From NCBI GenBank assembly GCA_964440935.1, contig CAYTTY010000030.1:1-49562 (forward strand): a stretch of 49,562 nt of DNA, given 5' to 3'. Position numbers and translations under genes: made by a program. Positions 1 to 8,174 of the stretch are shown here, one piece after another; positions within the stretch are counted from its first letter, which is position 1; the number at the start of each line of letters is the position of its first letter. The DNA is from WJJR01 sp964440935 (GTDB taxonomy: Bacteria > Zixibacteria > MSB-5A5 > WJJR01). Below the pieces are notes generated by a model. It was given only the letters and a program-made list of their open reading frames with translations. It searched no databases and had not been told where the DNA came from.

Positions 1-472
1 AGGCCCGTGGCACCCAAATACAAACGGAAAATACTTCTGACAATCGCTCTATAATCACCGGGCTTACGCCCGGTGCTACGTTGTGTCGCCGCTACGCGGC
101 TATGCTCTATAGCAATTGTTAGAAGAACTGTCCGATTCACGAGACCGTAGCATGGCCGTCCCGCTTGCCGTGAGCCTGGTCGAACGGGCCATGCCGCATG
201 GGCGAGGCGCCCGTGCTACATCGCCCGGTCAATCGGAGGACAATTCTGACAACTGCTATCGCCGCACCGGTCCGGCTAAGAGCCGGACCTGCGCGGTGCA
301 CCTATGGGTCTTTCAACAGGCCCCAAGGTCAGTGGCGCCCTTTTGGTATGTCCCAATCTTAGCTGCCATGGGCGATGGCATTCCCCCTTGGAACAATCTC
401 CAGATCAATGCGTTGCATCCAAATTAACCCGGTTTTGAGCCTTGGGATGTCCCGGAACGGAGGAAATGGCCA
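1..472. repeat. Repeat-rich intergenic region at window start
   Basis: No convincing gene is seen here. The first 55 bases (ending TTCTGACAATCGCTCTATA) are a copy of a repeat end also found inverted at 13655-13700 and, in part, direct at 15635-15669. Further copies of the core motif (TATAGCAATTGT or its complement) lie near 105-125 and 241-259. A strong imperfect hairpin occupies 264-299; its inner stem is 9 bp (269-277 with 281-289) around the loop AAG. A 103-codon open frame at 116-427 runs through these repeats with no recognisable domain and is not called as a gene. Confidence 0.6.
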
Positions 473-2170
473 TTGACCGACGTGACCGCGCGTAGATACA
501 TAGATATTGCCAATGGGTTCCGGCGGTATGAACCGTCAGCCACGCAGGATGATATGAACGTTCCCCCGACCACCAGCAGCCGCAATTTGTATGAGGATGT
601 CCTCAACGATCCGGACCGGACCGGACGGTTTTTCTGGTGGCCGCATCCGACGCAAGCGGCCTTTGAGGGCTGCGCGCGACATCTCGACTGTGCCGAATAC
701 GACCGCACGCGCGCGGCTGATATTCTCGTCCGGCAGAACCGTCTGCTCGATGCCCCACCGGCGGCCATTGAAGCGGCCGAATCGCTGGCCAAGCCGGGAG
801 CGGTCTGCGCCTTCACCGGGCAGCAGGCCGGCTTATTCGGCGGACCGCTCTACACGATTCACAAGGCACTGACTCTTCTGGGTTGGACAGAGCGCCTGCG
901 TGAGATGCTGAAACGTCCGGTGGTGCCGGTGTTCTGGATCGCCTCGGACGATCATGATTTCGAAGAGGTGCGGTGGTCGGCGTTTCCGAATTTGGACAAT
1001 GATGTCCAGCGGGTGGCCATCGAGTCGGATGTCGATTCCGAGCGAACGCCGATTTCAGAGGTTGTACTGGGCGGCAGTGTCCGTCGCGCGTTGCAGGAGA
1101 TGCGGGACAGCCAGTTGAAAACGGAATTTTCTGATAAGGTGTTCGATGCGTTAACCCACGACTACGCGTCCGAACGTAAGATGGACGAAGCGTTTGGACG
1201 GTGGATGGCGCGTCTGCTCGGTCCGTTCGGACTGGTCATGTTCAATCCCGCGAACGAGGATCCGAAGACGGTGATGAAACCGTTGTTTGCCGAAGAAATG
1301 CGTGCGCATTCGGAGACGGCCGATGCACTCTCGGAAATCAATCAACGGTTGGACGAAGCCGGTTACCATCGGCAAGTGCATCATGCCGAGGATCACACGC
1401 ATCTGTTCCACGTCAGCGCCGGCCGTCACGCGCTCAAGACCGACGGCAATCAGTCGCTGACGATTGAGCCGGAAGATGAGTTCAAACCCGCCGCGGAATG
1501 GATCGATCGGCTGGAGAATGCTCCCAATTCGTTTTCGCCCGGTGTGTTGTTCCGTCCGGTGGCGCAGTCGTATTTGTTTCCGGTGATCGCCAGTGTGTGC
1601 GGTCCGTCAGAGATTGCCTACTGGGCACAGTCGCGGGCGTTGTTCGACCGGTTCAATACGGTGATGCCGGTGGTGCTGCCGCGATCGCGTGCGACCATCG
1701 TGGAAGGGAAGAACCGGAAGGCGATCGAAAAACTTGGTTACGATGTTGAAGACTTTTTCGGCGATATCGAAGCATTGATCAACAACTATTTTGAACGGTC
1801 ATTCCCCAGCAACCTGGAACAGATGTTTGCCGAGGAGCGCAACGATTGTGGTGAGCGGATGGAGCGGCTGAAACAGGCCGTGATCGAATTCGAACCGACA
1901 CTGGAAAAGACCTTCGATGTCACGACGAATAAGATCAGCGGTGCTTGGGAGTCATTGGAGAAGAAAGTGTTTCAAGCGCACAAGCGGAAGGGCGACGAGG
2001 TCCGCTCGAAGTTTTACAAACTCGCCACACATCTGTATCCCGAAAGCAAACCGCAGGAACGCGTATTTGGCATCCCGTATTATCTAAACAAGTATGGATT
2101 CGAATTCCTGCATCGTGCCAAAGAGCAGCTCAAGATAGGCACCGTGGAACATCAACTGATCGAACCTTGA
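473..2170 (+). CDS. bshC: Bacillithiol biosynthesis cysteine-adding enzyme BshC
   Basis: BshC acts at the last step of bacillithiol synthesis, joining L-cysteine to glucosaminyl-malate in the cytoplasm. Family hallmarks are clear: the N-terminal TGQQAGLFGGPLYTIHKA segment, the PVFWIASDDHDFEEV segment, and a helical, charge-rich region in the C-terminal third consistent with the family's coiled coil. The TTG start at 473 has a good ribosome site (GGAGG at 459-463), giving 565 residues. An in-frame ATG at 554 would give 538 residues, nearer the usual family length of about 540, so the true start may be there. The gene is first in a bshC-bshA-bshB1 series. The identification is secure although the precise chemistry of BshC is itself based on family knowledge. 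Confidence 0.93.
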   Translation: MTDVTARRYIDIANGFRRYEPSATQDDMNVPPTTSSRNLYEDVLNDPDRTGRFFWWPHPTQAAFEGCARHLDCAEYDRTRAADILVRQNRLLDAPPAAIEAAESLAKPGAVCAFTGQQAGLFGGPLYTIHKALTLLGWTERLREMLKRPVVPVFWIASDDHDFEEVRWSAFPNLDNDVQRVAIESDVDSERTPISEVVLGGSVRRALQEMRDSQLKTEFSDKVFDALTHDYASERKMDEAFGRWMARLLGPFGLVMFNPANEDPKTVMKPLFAEEMRAHSETADALSEINQRLDEAGYHRQVHHAEDHTHLFHVSAGRHALKTDGNQSLTIEPEDEFKPAAEWIDRLENAPNSFSPGVLFRPVAQSYLFPVIASVCGPSEIAYWAQSRALFDRFNTVMPVVLPRSRATIVEGKNRKAIEKLGYDVEDFFGDIEALINNYFERSFPSNLEQMFAEERNDCGERMERLKQAVIEFEPTLEKTFDVTTNKISGAWESLEKKVFQAHKRKGDEVRSKFYKLATHLYPESKPQERVFGIPYYLNKYGFEFLHRAKEQLKIGTVEHQLIEP

Positions 2171-2186
2171 CCGTTATTGGAGAACA

Positions 2187-2210
2187 GCGTCACCCGAGGG
2201 CGGGTGACGC
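2187..2210. repeat. Perfect hairpin between bshC and bshA
   Basis: Ten-base perfect arms (GCGTCACCCG and its complement) enclose the 4-base loop AGGG. There is no T-run, so it is more likely an RNA-stabilising or attenuating hairpin, or a small palindromic repeat, than an intrinsic terminator. It lies 22 bases before the bshA start. Confidence 0.6.
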
Positions 2211-2231
2211 CACAGGACAACTGACCTTTCC

Positions 2232-3368
2232 ATGGCGCGCCGTCCACTAAAAATTGCGATCACCTGCTACCCGGTGCCGGGCGGTTCGGGCATTCTGGCG
2301 ACCGAATTGGGCGCCAAACTCGCCGAACGCGGGCATGAAATCCACTTCATCAGTCATGCGTTGCCGTTCCGGTTAGACCGGTTCGATGTGGATTTGTATT
2401 TCCATGAAGTCGAGACACCGTCGTATCCGCTGTTCAAATATCCGCCATACACGTTGTCGCTGACGTCGAAGATGATCGAGGTGACACGGCAGTTCGATCT
2501 CGACATTCTGCACGTGCATTACGCGATTCCGCATGCGACCGCGGCGTACCTGGCCAAGCAGTCGATGGGAGAGAGCGGTCCCAAGACGTTGTGCACCTTG
2601 CATGGTACGGACATCACCCTGGTCGGGACCGATCGTTCGTTTTTCGAAGTGACGCGATTCTCGATTGATGCGGTCGACGGTGTGACCGCCGTCTCGGAAT
2701 ACCTGAAGAACAAGACGATCAGTGAATTCGGCACGCAGCGGCCGATCACCGTGATTCGCAATTTCGTCGATACGTCGCGCTTCTACATGCGACCGGCCAG
2801 GCTGTGCCGTGAGAAGTTTGCCCCGGAGGGGGAAAAGGTCGTCGCACATCTGTCGAACTTCCGGCCGGTCAAAAACGTGATCGGTGTGGTGCAGATGTTC
2901 GCCAAGTTGCGTCAGCGGATGCCGGCGAAGCTGCTGCTAATCGGCGATGGTCCGCAGACGTCGGAAGCGTATGCGCTGGCGCAGGCACTCGGTGTCGCAG
3001 CCGACGTCAAGTTTCTCGGAAATCGCGATGATGTTGATGAAATTCTCTGCGCGGCTGATGCATTTCTGTTGCCGTCACACTATGAAGCGTTTGGACTAGC
3101 GGCGCTTGAGGCAATGGCGTGTGGTGTGCCGGTGGTGGCGTCACGGGTTGGCGGTGTACCCGAGTTGATCAATGACGGTGTGACCGGATTTCTGGTTGGG
3201 CCGGATGAGTACGACGAAGGCGGCGAACGGTTGTATCAGATTCTCAGCGATGCCGCGCTTGCGAAAAGGATGCAAGAGGCCGGGTTGAAATCGGTCGCCG
3301 ACAATTTCACCGCAGAGGCCGTGGTGCCGTTATACGAGGACGAATACTACCGGCTGATGGGAATCTAA
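2232..3368 (+). CDS. bshA: N-acetyl-alpha-D-glucosaminyl L-malate synthase BshA
   Basis: BshA is a GT4-family glycosyltransferase that transfers GlcNAc from UDP-GlcNAc to L-malate, the first step of bacillithiol synthesis. The 378-residue protein has the N-terminal Rossmann half opening with ITCYPVPGGSGILATELG, the typical BshA signature, and the C-terminal nucleotide-sugar half with HYEAFGLAALEAMACGVP, which carries the EX7E motif of retaining GT4 enzymes. Length matches the family. It starts at ATG 2232, 61 bases after bshC, and is followed by a hairpin with a T-run (3378-3416), so bshC-bshA may form one transcript that is partly terminated before bshB1. Confidence 0.95.
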   Translation: MARRPLKIAITCYPVPGGSGILATELGAKLAERGHEIHFISHALPFRLDRFDVDLYFHEVETPSYPLFKYPPYTLSLTSKMIEVTRQFDLDILHVHYAIPHATAAYLAKQSMGESGPKTLCTLHGTDITLVGTDRSFFEVTRFSIDAVDGVTAVSEYLKNKTISEFGTQRPITVIRNFVDTSRFYMRPARLCREKFAPEGEKVVAHLSNFRPVKNVIGVVQMFAKLRQRMPAKLLLIGDGPQTSEAYALAQALGVAADVKFLGNRDDVDEILCAADAFLLPSHYEAFGLAALEAMACGVPVVASRVGGVPELINDGVTGFLVGPDEYDEGGERLYQILSDAALAKRMQEAGLKSVADNFTAEAVVPLYEDEYYRLMGI

Positions 3369-3377
3369 CAGGTTGCT

Positions 3378-3416
3378 CATTCCGAGTCCGCCTGAGGCGG
3401 AAGGAATGTGCTTTTT
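3378..3416 (+). terminator. Probable intrinsic terminator after bshA
   Basis: The stem pairs CATTCC (3378-3383) with GGAATG (3403-3408) and, inside it, CCGCC with GGCGG, followed by a run of five T at 3412-3416. The internal loop is asymmetric, so its strength is uncertain. The bases after it (to about 3475) read like a dispersed intergenic repeat of the 'cttcgttcagcatgacag' kind. Confidence 0.5.
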
Positions 3417-3487
3417 AACGTTGCGCGAGGGTCAAAGGCAGATGCTTCACTTCGTTCAGCATGACAGAATTTAGAGACGTTTATTGT

Positions 3488-4213
3488 ATGACCAACACCA
3501 CACCACACGTCGACGCACTCGCACTCGCTGCCCACCGCGACGATATCGAAATCACCTGCGGCGGGCTGCTGATTAAGTTTGCCGATCGAGGCTACAAAAC
3601 AGGCATCGTTGATTTTACGGCGGGGGAGATGGGCACGCGTGGCACCGAGATCGATCGTGCCCGCGAAGCCGAGGAAGCGGCCCGGGTCATGGGGGTCAGC
3701 TATCGCGAGAATTTGGGGATGCCCGACGCCCGGCTGGAAAATACGTTGGAGAATCGATTGCGCGTGGCCGAGACGATTCGTCGGCTCAAACCGAAACTGG
3801 TCATCCTGCCGCACCGCGACCAGCGTCATCCCGATCACCGTGTCGCCAGTGAAATGGCATACGATGCCTGCTACCTGGCAGGGTTGAAGAAGATGGACAT
3901 TCCGGGCGAAGCACACCGTCCGCACAAAATCCTCTACGCGTCGTTCTTCCGCAAACCGCCGTACTCGTTTGTCGTTGATATCACCGATCAACTGGAACGC
4001 AAGCTCGAAGCGGTGCGTGCCTATCACTCCCAGTTTGCCACCGAAGACGGGCAAGTCTCGATCTATCAGCCCGGAGTGAACATCTTCGATCTCATGCGTG
4101 AGGACGCTCGCCGATTTGGTCAGATGATCCGCAAGACGTACGGCGAAGGGTATTTCATCAAAGAGATGATCGAGATCGATGATCCGTTGACGATGTCGGT
4201 GAATTCGATCTAG
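3488..4213 (+). CDS. bshB1: Bacillithiol deacetylase BshB1 (LmbE/PIG-L family)
   Basis: This zinc-dependent N-deacetylase removes acetate from GlcNAc-malate, the middle step of bacillithiol synthesis. From ATG 3488 it is 241 residues. The first metal motif reads AHRDD (residues 15-19), with Arg replacing the usual Pro of AHPDD but His16 and Asp18/Asp19 kept. The second reads PHRDQRHPDH (108-117). The VDFTAGEMGTRGT segment is characteristic of the BshB1 subgroup rather than a generic LmbE protein. An upstream in-frame ATG at 3461 would add nine residues, but it lies in a repeat-like sequence and has no ribosome site, so 3488 is preferred. Neither start has a strong Shine-Dalgarno. Confidence 0.9.
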   Translation: MTNTTPHVDALALAAHRDDIEITCGGLLIKFADRGYKTGIVDFTAGEMGTRGTEIDRAREAEEAARVMGVSYRENLGMPDARLENTLENRLRVAETIRRLKPKLVILPHRDQRHPDHRVASEMAYDACYLAGLKKMDIPGEAHRPHKILYASFFRKPPYSFVVDITDQLERKLEAVRAYHSQFATEDGQVSIYQPGVNIFDLMREDARRFGQMIRKTYGEGYFIKEMIEIDDPLTMSVNSI

Positions 4214-4296
4214 TGGCACTCGCGGATAATTTCCCTCAAAATCATGCATCCACGAGAGATCCCGATTAACATTGGGCAAACCGGTCCCGTCTTGAC

Positions 4297-4302
4297 TATA
4301 AT
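4297..4302 (+). promoter_or_regulatory. Perfect -10 box immediately upstream of tRNA-Sec
   Basis: A consensus TATAAT ends six bases before the tRNA 5' end, so transcription would start at or next to the mature tRNA. A weak -35 candidate, TTGGGC at 4272-4277, is spaced 19 bases away. selA begins only 27 bases after the tRNA, so this promoter may also serve selA. Confidence 0.55.
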
Positions 4303-4308
4303 AGGGCC

Positions 4309-4402
4309 GGAAGAGGATTCGGTCTGGTGGCCGGCGCGGACTTCAAATCCGTAGGCGGTCCGCTTGTGCGGGTCGCGGTGGGTTCGATTCCCACCCCTTC
4401 CG
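4309..4402 (+). tRNA. selC: tRNA-Sec (anticodon TCA)
   Basis: This 94-base tRNA reads UGA through anticodon TCA at 4343-4345, in the loop CTTCAAA. It shows the features of selenocysteine tRNAs: an acceptor strand GGAAGAGG against CCCTTCC plus G discriminator; a 6-bp D stem closing a 4-base loop (TCGGTC, TGGT, GGCCGG); a long variable arm (GCGGTCCGC, TTGT, GCGGGTCGC); and a T arm GTGGG, TTCGATT, CCCAC. CCA is not encoded. By my count the acceptor and T stems together give 12 pairs, with an A-C mismatch at acceptor position 6, rather than the usual 13. selA follows directly. Confidence 0.95.
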
Positions 4403-4429
4403 TTTATTAATCGCACGGTCTGATTCGAT

Positions 4430-5794
4430 ATGGCTGCTCCTGTCAACCGTCCCCCATCTGTCGAAACGCTCCTGTCGCACGAGAACCTCTCGTCGCTGAT
4501 TGCCGAGCTGGGACGGCCTGTCGTGACTGATCTGGTGCGCGCGGAGATTGCCGCATTGCGCGCGGATATTCAATCCGGTGCGAGCTGGCCCGATGCCCGC
4601 GAGATCATCGAGCGCGTGAAGGCACGGGCGGCGAAGAACCAGCGCCAGTTTCCGCAGCGGGTCGTCAATGCGACCGGTGTTCTGATTCACACCAATCTGG
4701 GACGTGCCCCGTATGGTGCCCACCTACTGGCCGAGATGGTGAGGCGTCTCGAAGGCTATCTCTCACTCGAATATGACTTGGAGGAAGGTACGCGGGGCAA
4801 GCGGAGTTTGGCCACCGAACGTCAGATAGCTGAACTGGCGGGAGCCGAGGCGGCATTGGTTGTAAACAACAACGCGGCCGCGGTCTATCTGGCGCTGACG
4901 GCGCTGGCGTGGAATCGTGATGTGGTGATTTCGCGCGGCGAGTTGGTACAGATCGGCGGCGGCTTTCGCATTCCCGAGATTCTGGCCAAGAGCGGCGCAG
5001 TGCTGCGCGAGGTTGGCACGACCAATCAGACCAATCTACGCGACTATGAACAGGCGTGCGGTCCAAACACCGCACTGATCATGAAAGTGCATCGGTCGAA
5101 CTTCGTGCAGACCGGTTTTGTCTCCGAAGTTGAATCGAAGGAATTGGCGGTGCTCGGAAAAGAACGTGATGTGCCGGTGCTCTGGGACTTGGGTTCGGGG
5201 GCGGTCGGTCCCGGGGCCAAGTGCGAATACACGAATGAGCCGACATTGCATGCGGCGATGAAGACTGGAGTTGATCTGGTCACGGCATCGGGCGATAAGC
5301 TCCTGTCCGGACCGCAGGCGGGGATCATCCTGGGACGCGTTGATCTCATCCAGAAACTCCGCTCCGATCCGTTTTATCGGGCGATGCGTCCGGATAAAGC
5401 AACATTGGTGGCCTTGGAAGTCGCCGTCTCGGCGCATCTCGCCGGACGCGCCCAACAGCTTCTGCCGATTTACCAGATGGTCGCGACACCGTTGGAGAAA
5501 CTGCAGTCATTGGCCCGGGAGTTGGTTCAGATTGCCGCCGGTTCGGGATGGAAGGCCGAGGTGATCGAGACCGCCGACACATTCGGTGGCGGGTCGGCGC
5601 CGGGGGAGACGATCCCCGGAGCCGGCGTCAGCATCATCGGACCGGTTCCCGCTCGGGAACTTGCTGCGCGCGCCCGCGCGTGCAATCCGCCGATCATTGG
5701 GTATGTCACCGATGATGCGTTTGTGCTGTCGATGCGTACGATTTCCGAGCATGATCAGGCGGATGTGGTGCGGTTTGTGCAGGCGGGGCCGTAA
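4430..5794 (+). CDS. selA: L-seryl-tRNA(Sec) selenium transferase SelA
   Basis: SelA is a PLP enzyme that converts Ser-tRNA(Sec) to Sec-tRNA(Sec) using selenophosphate. The 454-residue protein has the N-terminal tRNA-binding helical region, then RVVNATGVLIHTNLGRAP (about 77-94), the typical opening of the PLP core, and SGDKLLSGPQAG, whose Lys290 should form the PLP Schiff base. Length is normal for the bacterial decameric enzyme. It begins 27 bases after the tRNA-Sec gene, a common selC-selA linkage. No clear Shine-Dalgarno precedes the ATG. selB follows after an unusual 482-base gap with repeats. The selenophosphate synthetase gene selD is not in this window. Confidence 0.97.
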   Translation: MAAPVNRPPSVETLLSHENLSSLIAELGRPVVTDLVRAEIAALRADIQSGASWPDAREIIERVKARAAKNQRQFPQRVVNATGVLIHTNLGRAPYGAHLLAEMVRRLEGYLSLEYDLEEGTRGKRSLATERQIAELAGAEAALVVNNNAAAVYLALTALAWNRDVVISRGELVQIGGGFRIPEILAKSGAVLREVGTTNQTNLRDYEQACGPNTALIMKVHRSNFVQTGFVSEVESKELAVLGKERDVPVLWDLGSGAVGPGAKCEYTNEPTLHAAMKTGVDLVTASGDKLLSGPQAGIILGRVDLIQKLRSDPFYRAMRPDKATLVALEVAVSAHLAGRAQQLLPIYQMVATPLEKLQSLARELVQIAAGSGWKAEVIETADTFGGGSAPGETIPGAGVSIIGPVPARELAARARACNPPIIGYVTDDAFVLSMRTISEHDQADVVRFVQAGP

Positions 5795-6276
5795 AACACT
5801 CCATACAGTTTAGTAGGGCAGGAGCGCCGCGCGTCATATTCTTAAAATGTTCACGATCCTGCTACGGCGCGGGGCTCCTGACTTGCGGTTGCCACCAGGT
5901 GCCCCACCGTTCTATTCATAGTGAGCACGGCCGAACTCCTGTGGGTTGCGTTGGGTATGGGCAGTCTTGTCATCCGGATTGTGACGTCAGGGCTGTCGTA
6001 CTAGATCTGTTTGTAAATGGAGAGGATCCTGCAGCATTTCGGTATAGCTCAGTGTAAACAGAGCTGTAGGGCACCGGTCTTCCCAATACTGTTTTTAACG
6101 GTTTTGCCACCCCCGGGTGATGAACCCACCCTAATCGCTCACGGACTTCGTCGGTGAACGGTTAGGGTGGGGCACCCCACATCGGGCTCACATCCGTGCG
6201 CCTCTACGATGAACTTCCAATCGCATCCCCCTAATCCGATCTTCATCCGGCCGCCGAATCGTATTACCTTCCCGCC
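5795..6276. other. selA-selB intergenic region with two large inverted repeats and a tRNA-like relic
   Basis: No coding region is supported. An inverted repeat pairs 5819-5832 with 5867-5880 (14 bases, one mismatch, 34-base loop). A second pairs 6126-6142 with 6154-6170 (17 bases, two mismatches that would be G-U pairs in RNA) around an 11-base loop; its arms contain CCACCCTAA. Between them, about 6036-6095, lies a sequence resembling the first half of a glycine tRNA. The hairpin at 6126-6170 lies about 105 bases before selB; it has no T-run. Confidence 0.55.
6036..6095 (+). pseudogene. Possible degenerate tRNA-Gly (CCC) remnant
   Basis: The stretch reads TATAGCTCAGTG, then an apparent 10-base insertion, then TGTAG, GGCACCGGTC and TTCCCAA. 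This matches the order of a glycine tRNA D arm (GCTCAG...GTAGAGC) and anticodon arm with loop TTCCCAA. No T arm (GGTTCGA) or matching acceptor 3' strand follows, so a functional tRNA is excluded. It could be a decayed duplicate left by recombination or element insertion, or a chance resemblance. Confidence 0.35.
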
Positions 6277-8151
6277 ATGTTTGTGATGGGGACCGCCGGG
6301 CATGTTGATCACGGGAAATCGTCGCTCGTGCTGGCGTTGTCGGGTATTGATCCCGACCGTTTGCCCGAGGAGAAGGAACGAGGACTGACGATCGATCTGG
6401 GGTTCGCGTGGATGACGACCAATTCGGGTCAGACCGTCGGCATTGTCGATGTTCCGGGGCATGAACGGTTCGTGAAAAATATGATCGCCGGTGTCGGTGC
6501 GATTGACTTCGTGTTGTTCGTCGTCGCGGCCGATGATGGCTGGATGCCGCAGTCGAGCGAACATCTGGCGATCTTGGAATATCTCCATGTTCAGCGTGGC
6601 TTGATTGCAGTAACAAAGAAGAATCTGGTCGAACCGGATTGGCTGCAATTGGTGATCGATGATGTGAAAGAGAAGACCGGCAAGACATTTCTGGCGGGAG
6701 CGCCAGTATTGGCGGTTGATTCGTTGTCAGGCGATGGGCTTGATGACGTTAAGACGGCGATTGATGAGATTGTTCAGAAGCTACCGTCACCACCCGACAT
6801 CGGCAAACCGCGCATGTACATCGACCGGGCGTTCTCGATAGCCGGGCGCGGCGCGGTGGTCACCGGTACGCTCACCGGTGGATCGTTACAGACGGGGCAG
6901 AATCTCAGCATTGTTCCGGGGGCTCGGAAAGCACGGGTACGCGAGTTACAGATTCATGGACAACCGACCAATACCGCGGCGCCGGGACAGCGCGTCGCCC
7001 TCAATCTGGCGGGGGTCGACAAAGCCGATTTGCATCGCGGCCAATGCCTGGTTGATGAACGCGACACCGATGTCTTCGACCGTCTCTGGGCGCACGTTGA
7101 CATCTGGGCCGAGGTGACACATCCTCTCGGACCGGGGCGTCAGGTGCTGGTCCTCGACGGGACCGCCGAACCGGAAGGTATTGCGTATCCGCTCGAGCCC
7201 GAGACAATTGCGCCCGGCACGGGGGGGCTGGTCGAGCTGCGACTGGCCGAGCCGATCAAAGCGCGGTTGGGCGACCATTTCGTGTTGCGTTGGCCGACAC
7301 CGCAAGTGACCATCGGTGGCGGCATGATTCTCGACTTGGGTGGTTCGCGACGGTGGCGGAAGCTCTCCGGGTTTGCCGAGCATCTCCGCCAACGGATGTC
7401 AGGCAAACTGACCGACTATCGCGATACCGAGTTGTCGCGCGAGGGGTACCGAAAGAGAGACCGGTTTCTGATTAATGCGCCGTTTTCCGCCGATGACATT
7501 GAGGCCGATCTGCAAAGTGCCGTGCAGGCTGGCGATGTCGTCATCACGCCATCGTACATTTTCAGCCGGTCGTTTTCGGTTGCATTGCAGCAGCAACTAA
7601 CATCCATTTTGCAACAGATTCACACAGAACGGCCTTATTCTCCGGGCGTGAATTTGTCGCAACTGGCCGATCAATTGAATATCGATGTAGAGCCATTGAG
7701 CGAACTGCTGCGTGCGCTGGAATCCGACGGTGTCATCAGTCGCACAGGTGAGTATTATCATGTGCCCGGACACTCGGCGCAATTGCCGTCCGAATGGACA
7801 AACGAATCCAAATCCCTCTGGCAGCGTTTGAACAGCGCTGGATTCCAGCCACCGACGCGTGCCGAGCTTGAGTCGGCATCGCCGAATGCCCGAGCGATTA
7901 TCGGTTTCTGGCAGGGCGCCGGACGGATTGTCGTCGTTGGCGACGGTATCATCCTGCCCACCGAAGCATTTGATGAGGCGCGGCAACGTGTCCGCACACA
8001 CCTGTCAAATGCGGAGTCCATTTCGCCCGCCGACATGCGGGATTTGTTGAATACAACACGCAAGTATGCCGTACCGTTACTCGAAGCGTTTGATCGCGAG
8101 GGTTTGACGCGACGTGTCGGCGACGTACGTGTGTTGGCTGACCAAGTCTGA
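6277..8151 (+). CDS. selB: Selenocysteine-specific elongation factor SelB
   Basis: SelB delivers Sec-tRNA(Sec) to UGA codons next to a SECIS hairpin. The 624-residue protein has an EF-Tu-like GTPase domain (GHVDHGKSS at 8-16, DVPGHE at 58-63), two beta-barrel domains to roughly residue 350, and C-terminal winged-helix domains that bind the SECIS RNA, ending with GDVRVL. The guanine-recognition motif reads T113-K-K-N116 (codon AAT at 6622-6624) instead of TKxD; in EF-Tu the same Asp-to-Asn change shifts specificity toward xanthine nucleotides. Whether this is real or a single-base error cannot be told here. No strong Shine-Dalgarno is seen. An amidohydrolase follows after 23 bases. Confidence 0.96.
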   Translation: MFVMGTAGHVDHGKSSLVLALSGIDPDRLPEEKERGLTIDLGFAWMTTNSGQTVGIVDVPGHERFVKNMIAGVGAIDFVLFVVAADDGWMPQSSEHLAILEYLHVQRGLIAVTKKNLVEPDWLQLVIDDVKEKTGKTFLAGAPVLAVDSLSGDGLDDVKTAIDEIVQKLPSPPDIGKPRMYIDRAFSIAGRGAVVTGTLTGGSLQTGQNLSIVPGARKARVRELQIHGQPTNTAAPGQRVALNLAGVDKADLHRGQCLVDERDTDVFDRLWAHVDIWAEVTHPLGPGRQVLVLDGTAEPEGIAYPLEPETIAPGTGGLVELRLAEPIKARLGDHFVLRWPTPQVTIGGGMILDLGGSRRWRKLSGFAEHLRQRMSGKLTDYRDTELSREGYRKRDRFLINAPFSADDIEADLQSAVQAGDVVITPSYIFSRSFSVALQQQLTSILQQIHTERPYSPGVNLSQLADQLNIDVEPLSELLRALESDGVISRTGEYYHVPGHSAQLPSEWTNESKSLWQRLNSAGFQPPTRAELESASPNARAIIGFWQGAGRIVVVGDGIILPTEAFDEARQRVRTHLSNAESISPADMRDLLNTTRKYAVPLLEAFDREGLTRRVGDVRVLADQV

Positions 8152-8174
8152 CGGCGACAACCGAAGGAGTACAT

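Noticed and set aside
116..427. Short gene at the start of the window
   Set aside because: The frame crosses repeat copies and a hairpin, has no ribosome site and no similarity I recognise.
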